The position numbers and the translations under genes were made by a program. From Hondaea fermentalgiana (lineage: Eukaryota; Sar; Bigyra; Thraustochytrida; Thraustochytriidae): DNA of 64,000 nt. This document shows positions 10,735 through 18,800 of this stretch, piece after piece; position 1 is the stretch's first letter, and each line of letters begins with the position of its first letter. A model generated the notes under the pieces. The model made no database searches. It saw nothing but the letters and a program-made list of their open reading frames with translations, and was not told the DNA's origin. Where the stretch lies: assembly GCA_014084085.1 (NCBI GenBank), contig NPFB01000048.1:1-64000 (forward strand). Direction: 5' to 3'.

Positions 10735-11637
10735 ATGATCTTCCTCGAGACCGGCCACCCCATTATCGAGGAGACGATCCGCACGCGTCTTGATCCGGAG
10801 ACCAAGCCAGAGCCCCTCGACATCACCTGCTCAGACTTTGATGATGTCAAGTACCACATCGTTGCGACGTCGAGCAACAAGAACGTGCTCTCTTTTCGAA
10901 TGGCAATGCCGTGCTACTCTTCGCTGGCAAGCATGGGTGCCACGGCTGCACTCGACTCCAAGTACGGCCGCTACCAGTCGCGTGAAAAGGTCGACGGCTA
11001 CGACCTTGTCTTTGAGATCGATGTGAACGAATCAAGTGCGGATAGAGACGCTGTAGCCAAGGACTTTGGTGAGATCAAGCGCAACATCATGGCTGCGCCA
11101 TTCCGTCGCTGCTTTGAGGCCCTGGCCGCCGGCAAGTCCAGCAGCATCAAGCCTATGGTGATTCCCTTCCGACCCAACGAGCGCATTGTTCTCGCTCCGG
11201 GCAACGATCGCGTCATGGTCTTCTTCACCTTTCACTTTGCGGACGTGACGGACCGGGCGCTGGCCAAGGTCTTTCTCCAGGAAATGTCTGAGGCCGGTCG
11301 CAAGGTCCCGCAGGCGCCAGCCGTGACCTTTACAACCGAGATTCCTGGTGATCTTGCCAAGGTCCGCGAGTTCAAGCCGGCCGACAATCTTGTAGGTTAC
11401 GTCATGTTCCAGGTCTTCAAGAGCCACGTTGAAGGAGCCGAAAAGATGGAGAAGATCATTACACTCTTTCAGGGTTTCCGTGCCTACCTCCACTACCACA
11501 TCAAGGCCTCCAAGTCTCACCTTCATTCGCGCATGCGCAACCGCGTCGAGCTCCTGCTCAAGGTTCTCAAGCGCGCTGATCCCACTGCAGGCGATGAGTC
11601 CACCTCAAAGAAGGCCTATCGTACCTACAACAACTAA
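10735..11637 (+). CDS. ARPC2: Arp2/3 complex subunit 2 (ARPC2, p34-Arc)
   Basis: ARPC2 is one of the two central scaffold subunits of the Arp2/3 complex, which nucleates branched actin filaments. The protein is 300 residues, the usual ARPC2 length. It starts MIFLETGHPIIEETI, matching the family N-terminus, has the central FADVTD...KVFLQE segment and ends with the conserved YLHYHIKASKSHLHSRMR helix and a Ser/Lys tail. The frame is open 254 codons further upstream, but that part is Arg-rich low complexity, so the ATG at 10735 is chosen. No intron is visible. The gene converges on cyclin C, whose coding region ends 508 bases away. Confidence 0.95.
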   Translation: MIFLETGHPIIEETIRTRLDPETKPEPLDITCSDFDDVKYHIVATSSNKNVLSFRMAMPCYSSLASMGATAALDSKYGRYQSREKVDGYDLVFEIDVNESSADRDAVAKDFGEIKRNIMAAPFRRCFEALAAGKSSSIKPMVIPFRPNERIVLAPGNDRVMVFFTFHFADVTDRALAKVFLQEMSEAGRKVPQAPAVTFTTEIPGDLAKVREFKPADNLVGYVMFQVFKSHVEGAEKMEKIITLFQGFRAYLHYHIKASKSHLHSRMRNRVELLLKVLKRADPTAGDESTSKKAYRTYNN

Positions 11638-12145
11638 TTTCGAGGCCAGACGAATCACACACAGATGCCAAGGCCCTAGGCCCAGTCTCAACACACAGAG
11701 GCAAGGGATCGAATTCTCTGGTATTGGCTCCTACAATCTCTACTCTGCGAGGTTGAGGTAGAGATGCGCAAGCTCTTTTTACTCTCTCTCTCTTTCTTCC
11801 TCTCTTTCTCTCTCTCTCTCTCACGAGTGTTGCCATGCCGGAATGAAACGTAACACCATCCTTCGAGCCAAGCACATCTTCGTCACGCACTTTTCTTGTG
11901 AGTAAAAATCCAAAAAAGGACACAGTTTCTTGTTTGTTTGTTTGTTTGTTTGTTTGTTTCTTAAGGTTTGTTTGTCTGTTCATTTGTTCGTTTGTTTGTC
12001 TTGGTTCTTGCAAGGATATAAAAAGCTTCGGATCAATTGCGTTTCTCCCTTGCTGCTTCATTGCCGTCAAAATTGATGAACCCATCGCATTCATCTATCT
12101 ATTTCCTTGTGTGCCGTTTCGTTTCCTTTACTTTTTCTTCGCACG
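11638..12145. other. Convergent 3' intergenic region
   Basis: Space between the stop codons of ARPC2 and cyclin C. It contains a TC-rich run (about 11784-11822) and a TTTG array (11931-11959). It presumably carries both 3' UTRs; no gene is seen. Confidence 0.6.
11931..11959. repeat. TTTG tetranucleotide microsatellite
   Basis: About seven tandem TTTG units in the shared 3' region of ARPC2 and cyclin C, followed by more degenerate TTTGTTTG sequence to about 12000. Confidence 0.9.
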
Positions 12146-13042
12146 TCATCGTCTCACCTTCTTTTTTGCATTGCCAGGCTTTTCCTGCTGCTTTTTACGC
12201 TTTAGCTCGTTGGCGCGCTTCTTGTGCTCTTCCTGTTGCATCGCAAAGTTGCTCTCGAACTTGCGATTGACGTCTTCCATCACCTCGGGTCGAATGCGCC
12301 TTTGTCGCTCTGCCACCGCAGCACGACCTTTGTACATGTCAATGATAAGTTGCGCGATTTCGCGCACTACGTCGAGACGAACATTTAGCTGACTGAACCA
12401 CTTCTTCGAGTCCACGTTCGTCTGCACACACGCCATGTAAAATGCTGCAATGGCAATCAGGTACGGTGGATACAAGAGAATCACGTCAGAAAGATACGAG
12501 TCGTTGAGGATACTCCAGGCCGCGTCGACACATATTTGGTCCTCAATCTGCGCGTCACGCACGTACTTGGACAGATACTGGTAGGGATGAAAGACCACCA
12601 AATCAAAGCTCAATGCATCGAGAATGTGAAACTCAAAATCGTGCACATGCTGGTGGCTATACTTTGGAATCTGGAAACCTTCGCGAGATTGCACTTCCTG
12701 CACCTTCTTTAGTAGGTCCCTCAAATTGTACTGTCCAAGCTCTTCGACTTTGGCAGCGAGATAAAGGCAGGTCACCGCGATTAATCGCGGATCGTAGCGT
12801 TCGTCCATGCACGTGACAACGAAGAAGCGTTTATACAAGAGCTTGCTCGTGGCAATGACCGTTTGTCGCCACCCGAGGGATTTGCCCACCAGGTTCATGA
12901 ATCTCATCATTTCGTCATTGAGCACCTGCGCACTTTCTGCTTCCATGAACGTGCAGTGGTAGCGGTCGCGGCGCTCCTTGAGATCGTTTTCGGAAAAGAG
13001 CCAACGCCTGCATTGCGACGACTCCCAAAAACTACTCGCCAT
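12146..13042 (-). CDS. CCNC: Cyclin C (Mediator CDK8-module cyclin)
   Basis: Cyclin C pairs with CDK8 in the Mediator kinase module and regulates RNA polymerase II transcription in the nucleus. The 298-residue protein begins MASSFWESSQCRRWLF, like the characteristic FW-S cyclin C N-terminus, followed by two cyclin boxes. The first has LYKRFFV and CLYLAAKVEE, the second LLYPPYLIAIAAFYMAC. The VFHPYQYLSKYV segment matches the HPY motif typical of cyclin C rather than cyclins H, K or T. The C-terminus is a basic tail rich in Lys/Arg. Single exon. Divergent from SMG9 with a 500-base gap. A second Mediator subunit, MED4, is encoded at 58790. Confidence 0.93.
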   Translation of the reverse strand: MASSFWESSQCRRWLFSENDLKERRDRYHCTFMEAESAQVLNDEMMRFMNLVGKSLGWRQTVIATSKLLYKRFFVVTCMDERYDPRLIAVTCLYLAAKVEELGQYNLRDLLKKVQEVQSREGFQIPKYSHQHVHDFEFHILDALSFDLVVFHPYQYLSKYVRDAQIEDQICVDAAWSILNDSYLSDVILLYPPYLIAIAAFYMACVQTNVDSKKWFSQLNVRLDVVREIAQLIIDMYKGRAAVAERQRRIRPEVMEDVNRKFESNFAMQQEEHKKRANELKRKKQQEKPGNAKKKVRR

Positions 13043-13542
13043 CGTTTCCGCGTCTCACTTGAGATGCTAATGGCGAGCACTCTCTATCCTCGGTTGCTCT
13101 TCTCGTCACGTTCGCTACCTCCGCCGCCCGCCGTCGCAGCCCTCAAAGGCACACCAAAAGTGGTCTTGAGTTGCAAGCTGCGTGCAGCTTCTTTTTTCTC
13201 TGCGCCTCTGTTGCGTCTCTCTCGGCACGGCGGCGTACTTGCTGCGCGAGCAGAATAGCCACCTGCCGCTGTAGACCTCGAGATCTCCACCACCACCGCC
13301 GCAGCGCCGCGCGACGATGCGAGGGCAGGCCGATCGGGTTCTCCTTGCGCTCGCGCCAAGCAGGCCGGGCGCCGCTCGCTGCGTCTCTCTCTCTCTCTGT
13401 TGCCTGCCTGCCTGCTTGTGTTGACAGCGTCTGCCTCGGCCTTTCAAGCTGGACGTTGGCGGAGGAGCGCACAGCGTCCGACTCGTTTCGCGCAGTCAGA
13501 CGCAGAAGGAGAAAAAAAAACAGCAGAGCAAGCCCGCTCGCG
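13043..13542. other. Divergent promoter region of cyclin C and SMG9
   Basis: A 500-base space between two divergent starts, GC-rich, with a CT run near 13385. The SMG9 frame is open through much of it but its translation is low-complexity. No defined promoter element is recognised. Confidence 0.5.
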
Positions 13543-15639
13543 ATGGACGGCCGCCAGGGCGCGTGGCGCACCGCCGTGCTTGAGGGACGCGGAGAAAAGG
13601 AGGACCATGCCAGCAGCAGCAGCAGCAGTAGCAGCAGCGGCGGCAGCGGCAGCGGCACCAGCAGCAGCCACGCCGCAGACGCCCCGCGACCGACGGGAAT
13701 TGCAGCGTTGGCAGCCAAAGTGAAGGCCCAGGAGGAGCAGCAAAAACAGCAAAAACAGCAGCAGCAGCAGCAGCAGCAGCGAGCTTGGCAAACGCGACAA
13801 CAACCGCTGCAGGCCAGAACACCCGCAGTACCTGCGAGCCAGAGCAAAAGGCCCGCGCAGACAGTGCAGCAATCAAACACAAGACTAGCCGCTCCTCTCG
13901 TCTCGCCATGGCAACAGATACAGGCACCACAGCAAGACCAAGTACAATTCAAAGTGAACCAGATCCAGGCGAACCCGGAGCGAGCTCGCCCGCAGCAGAC
14001 AGAAGGGCAGGACTTGTCAAAGAAAAAGAAAACAGCAGCTCCCAAACCCAAAACAAAATCGCTCACCACGGGAAAGCCTCAGCAAGCTTCGCAGCAACAC
14101 CAACACCCAATGCAGGGAAAACGACGCGGCAAGAAGGGTCCCAAGGAACCGACACGTCCCATGGTCATCCTCCCAGCTGGCGCGGACATGACCACAAGAC
14201 CAGTGGCTATATTGAGCGCCAAACGGGACACCGACACCGAGACTGGCGAGAGTCCAAGCGCATCAGCCGCTTCAAGGCGCCCTGCATCAACGTCCGCGAA
14301 GCTACCCGCATCTGTCCCTGCAAAACAAGCCAAAGGCACCTCTACAAAGAAACAACCAGTGAAGGCGGCCAAATCGGTGACGCCCCCAACGAGCAAGCCG
14401 AGTACTCCCGTACCACCATCGCCCACGCCCGTCAAGTCACCCTGGGCACATGAGCTCGTTGACTCGCGCTTTAGCTTTACCGCAACAGGGTCAAGTCTTC
14501 CATCGCCACTGTGGCAAGCTGCCAACACACAATATCGCGTTATTGGCGCACTCGGCACACAGGGCAGCGGCAAGAGTGCTTTGCTCAATGCCCTCACCGT
14601 CTCGACAACCTCGCTCAATCCCGTGGAGCGCGCGCGTCCATTTGTGGAGCGATCCAGGGACGAGAAATGCAGTATTATCCACAAAACGCGTGGCGTAAAG
14701 GCTGCCTTTTGCACTGTTGGAGGAGAGAGAGTTCTCTTGCTCGATGCACAGCCCGTCCTGAGTCCCTCGGTACTCTACGATCTCGTGGAGCGGCAAGCAA
14801 ACTTGAATCTCTGCAGCTCGCACGCCTCGCTTGCCACCCTTCATGACCTTCAGCTTGCAGTCTTTATGCTTTCCGTTTGCGACGCTCTTTTTCTCGTCGA
14901 GAGCGACGAGGATGCCCAGACACGAGGACTCTGGAAGCTATTGCGATTCGCGTATCTTGCCAAGGGCGGCGACGCAATCAAAGATGCGGTGGCAGACCTT
15001 ATCTTGGTCCGCAATGAAATGCCCATGCACAAGATTGATGTAGCGGCGAGCCTCGCTCGCGAGCAGGAACTTTGGATGTCATTCTTTTCGGATATCGTGC
15101 CGCATGCTGCGCCGCACCCACAGCTTTTCTTTTGTCCTCTCGCTTCATACGGTGACTCTGGTCTCGACGCGCAGAGCCCCGAGATGGCCTTTCTCAAGCA
15201 CGTTCTTTTGAATGAGATTTTCTCTTCGACCGAGCACGACCACAAATTGCACGAGCACCAACGTCTCTTCGGATCGAGTGCTGCAACGTTGCACGAGGGT
15301 ACACCATGGTGGCACGCTGCGAGTTTCTCTGACGAAACAGATCCAATTGCAGCAGAAGATTACGATGACTTCCAAAACGCCTCCACCACGCATGACTGGG
15401 ACACCTGTCCAGATGTTGGAGAAGGATTTGCCCATTTGCACGCACTTCTTGCATGTCGTCAACGGCATCCTCTTCTCACTCAAAAAAGTCGCGGCACGAA
15501 ACAGTCCTCGCTTCCGCCTCGGATGAGTGAGACCGAATGGGTCGATTGGGCGGCCCGCCTTTGGTTGCGGGAGATCCCGCATTCGATTCAGCTGCGCGAG
15601 TTTGCGGTCGTGTGTGACGGACTGCTTCTTTCGACATGA
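13543..15639 (+). CDS. SMG9: NMD factor SMG9-like protein
   Basis: SMG9 forms a heterodimer with SMG8 and controls the SMG1 kinase that phosphorylates UPF1 in nonsense-mediated decay. The 698-residue protein has a long disordered N-terminus (poly-Ser, then poly-Gln and Lys/Pro/Thr-rich sequence, about residues 1-300) and a C-terminal G-fold domain. That domain contains the P-loop GTQGSGKSALL near residue 337 and the diagnostic LLLDAQPVLSPSVL stretch, the counterpart of the SMG9 LDTQPILSPS motif, followed by LQLAVFMLSVC. The human protein is about 520 residues; the excess is N-terminal low complexity. The ATG at 13543 follows an A-rich leader; the frame is open further upstream but looks like UTR. 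Confidence 0.88.
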   Translation: MDGRQGAWRTAVLEGRGEKEDHASSSSSSSSSGGSGSGTSSSHAADAPRPTGIAALAAKVKAQEEQQKQQKQQQQQQQQRAWQTRQQPLQARTPAVPASQSKRPAQTVQQSNTRLAAPLVSPWQQIQAPQQDQVQFKVNQIQANPERARPQQTEGQDLSKKKKTAAPKPKTKSLTTGKPQQASQQHQHPMQGKRRGKKGPKEPTRPMVILPAGADMTTRPVAILSAKRDTDTETGESPSASAASRRPASTSAKLPASVPAKQAKGTSTKKQPVKAAKSVTPPTSKPSTPVPPSPTPVKSPWAHELVDSRFSFTATGSSLPSPLWQAANTQYRVIGALGTQGSGKSALLNALTVSTTSLNPVERARPFVERSRDEKCSIIHKTRGVKAAFCTVGGERVLLLDAQPVLSPSVLYDLVERQANLNLCSSHASLATLHDLQLAVFMLSVCDALFLVESDEDAQTRGLWKLLRFAYLAKGGDAIKDAVADLILVRNEMPMHKIDVAASLAREQELWMSFFSDIVPHAAPHPQLFFCPLASYGDSGLDAQSPEMAFLKHVLLNEIFSSTEHDHKLHEHQRLFGSSAATLHEGTPWWHAASFSDETDPIAAEDYDDFQNASTTHDWDTCPDVGEGFAHLHALLACRQRHPLLTQKSRGTKQSSLPPRMSETEWVDWAARLWLREIPHSIQLREFAVVCDGLLLST

Positions 15640-15810
15640 CCATAAACTGCAATTTTTTGGCATTCGTAATCGACGCTTTTCAATTGATGTTGTTGATTGC
15701 GCTTGATATTAGTTCTCGTTGCTGTTACCAAGGTGGTCGTCCGGAAAGGTCTTGAACTTTGTCTACATATTCGAGAATGATTTATTTTTTAAAAATGTGA
15801 AAGGTGTGGC
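15640..15810. other. Short convergent spacer SMG9/fusion gene
   Basis: Only 171 bases separate the stop codons of SMG9 and the purine-catabolism fusion. An A/T-rich tract (TTTATTTTTTAAAAATG near 15780-15797) lies just past the end of the fusion gene; the two 3' UTRs probably overlap. Confidence 0.5.
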
Positions 15811-18800
15811 TCAAATGTTTGCCGAGGGCGGCACGAGCGCAATCATACGCACGCGATTGACGCCTCCATCTGGAAAGACTTTGAGTCGCGCCTGCGAAAT
15901 GTCTGGAACGCTCGAATCAATCTTGATGACTTTGGTGTTGCCCGCAAAGGCTTTGACGGGTGTCAGCTGCACCATCTCGACCCACTTGCCCGCACCTGAC
16001 AATCCTTCGATGCTCACCTCGCGCGGATTGTTGTTGACGAAAAAGGTAAAGTCAAGTTCCACGCGCAAGACCTTGACGGGCATCGCGAGACGAAAGACAA
16101 GCTCTTCGTGATGGTTGTCTTCACGAGAACGCGCACTCTCAAAGCCGTCGTGCATCGACAGCGGGATATAAGGGGAGAAAACTTGGCCCGCAGGCCCATA
16201 GTGCTGGTTCGTGACAGACACGAGCTCGCCTCCGTATGCGAGACTTGCAGCATCAAACTCTTGACCGACGGTGAGCGCTTGGCGGTTCCGCGCAACCTCC
16301 GACGGCGTCGGCTCGTACAAGAGCTGCAGAGGCTTCTTGGTGCTCGGGATTGGATCGGTGCAAGGAATGCACTTGGCCTCAGCAAAGGGAAGAAAGGTGG
16401 ACGCCAGCGCGTCGGGAAGAGAACCGTCTTCAAAAAGCCCGATGCGCGACAGTCCTCCATCAGGAAAGATTTCGATCTGGATTTGGTCCACGCGCAAGGC
16501 CGCCTGAGCGTCATTGAGGACAATGCGTTTCTCTGCATGGCCCTCGAGATGAGTTTTAGCCACGATCTCTACCCACTTTGGAGTGGCGGCAGGCCCTTCT
16601 TCAACAACGCGGGCACTGAGACGCGCGTGCTCGGCCTGGTTGCCCAAGTGGTACTTGGTTGAAAAGACGACGTAGCGAATTTGAGCGGGGCGGACGAGCG
16701 AAAAAATAGCAGTATCGTGCGTCTCCGGGTTGTGGCGGGACGTCTCCCAGCTGTCCATGACTTTACCCATGGGGCAAAAGAGTTCCGGATCAAACTTGGG
16801 CAAATGGTCCGAAGCCAGGTTGCAGGCACGTGCAAAACGCTGGCTCGAGACATGCTCCAGGTTGGCACCAACAAAGACATTCTGGGCTGCGAGCGGATCG
16901 AGAGGGCCGCGGTCCTCAATTCCAGCAGGCAGCGTCGGCTCGAAGGCGACAAAGACCAGATTCTTGTAGCCGTAGTTTACAATTTCCTCCTGTGGAATTT
17001 TCTCGACATCCACAGAGGCAGCAGGAAAACGATCGACGTTGATGCCCTCAATATGCATCACACGGAGGATAGCTTGGCAGGCCTCGGCAATGAAAAACAT
17101 GGCTCGATTGTCGCCGTTGGCAAAGGCGGAGACGCTTTTGCCGGCATCAGGGCCGTCAAAGCAATGAATGTAAATGGCGCGGAACCCATCGTTGGCACCT
17201 TGATGGATCGCGAAGCGATTCGGGCCAGCTTCACCGACAAAGACTCCAAGCCCCATCAGAACCCCCATAAACTCGCGGCAGCCCTTGTCCGTGCCATGCA
17301 GCATGCGCACGGCCGTGTCGTGAGAAATTGGCCCCGAACCATCTTTGCAGCGATACGCCTCGCCGAGCACATCCAGAAAGCGCGTCATGGCGCGCGGGGT
17401 TCCGAGGGCGCCAGCCGCAAAGGACGGGAACATTTTGCGCGTATCCACGATTGCTTGACCCTCATCGTCATACCCGCAAGCAACAGGGGCGTTTTCAGGC
17501 TTGTAGTTGAAGGTGAGCTCGTCGGCGACGCCAATCTGTTCGAGAAAGGGTTTGGTGAGCGCGTCGATACTCTTGCCACCCTCGAGCTGCTCGATGAGGT
17601 GTTGCAGCACAAGAAAACCGCCGCCGCTGTACTGAAAGAGCGTGCCAGGCTTTCCGACAACATCAATGGGCGGGTAGCCATACGTTTCATTGCCTTCAAG
17701 GAAGTCGCGGGTCTCTGGCATGGTCTCGCTCAGAGGGACGCCATTTACATAGTGCATGTTGAGCGCGCTGTGGCTCATGAGATGCCAGAGGAACACCTTG
17801 TCACCGTATTTTGAGTTTTTGATTCGAAAAGTCGACTGCGTCTGCGCCAAGAGGTCATTTACTGGTGCATCGAGCGAAATGCCCCGCGCCGTGAAGTACT
17901 CGATAGCAAAGGCAGATCCAATCGTCTTGGAGAGCGAGGCAATCTCAAACATGGTTTGCGGCTCTACAACTGCCTTGTCGAGGCAGGCCTCGCCTACGCA
18001 CACGGGCTGTCCGCTGAGGCAAAAGCTGGCGCCGGCCACGCCATGCTTGCTGCGAAGGGTTTCGAGTTTGGCAATGAGATCGTCCGTGGCTGCGTCATCC
18101 CCGAGACGTTTGGCGGTGATCTGCCACAAGGCCTCGCGCGCATTTTCTAGCTCTTGCGCGGCGGTGTTGTCAATGCGGCTTTCCAGAACGGCAAGGAGCT
18201 CCTGCGCGGATTTTCCCTTGGCAGAAACGAGAAATTTGACGCCGAACTTGTTGAGATAGACGGCACCGAGATCGCGGAGACGAGTTCGCGCAGCATCTGC
18301 CTCGGCATCCGCAGAAGCAAATACACGAGCCTGCTCGGCGCTCGCGAGCTTATCCAGCTTTCCAGCGCCCTGACCAATGTCGCCGTGGAAGCCGGCAGAC
18401 TCGATGACCTCGGCCAAGTCGAAGCTGTGAATAAGTTCTCGGGCTTGTTTGAGGTCCGTGGCCACCGTCTTGGCCATGGTCCGCGCAAAGCGCATAGCGC
18501 CACAGCGCTCGAAAAAGTAGTGAAAGCGCGCAGCGTAGTTGTCCTGAAAAGAGAACTTGGCTGGCTCATACGCGAGCGCGGTCTCCCAGGGACTCTCGGT
18601 TTCGCGGACGCGGTCCACGGTAAAAGTGAGCAGCAGCTCGGTGACAAAATCGACTGGGCGCGGATCGCAGACGAACTTGAGCAGCAGTTCCATGGCAACC
18701 GGGTACCATTTGGACGAAGTAGAGTTCCAGGTCACGTGGACCGTCTTTCCCTCGCGAGGAATGCCCCGACGAATAGCGTTAAGCTCTTCGTGTGCGATGC

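Noticed and set aside
13171..13542. In-frame upstream extension of SMG9
   Set aside because: Low-complexity Arg/Ser/Cys translation overlapping repeat sequence; treated as 5' UTR/promoter.
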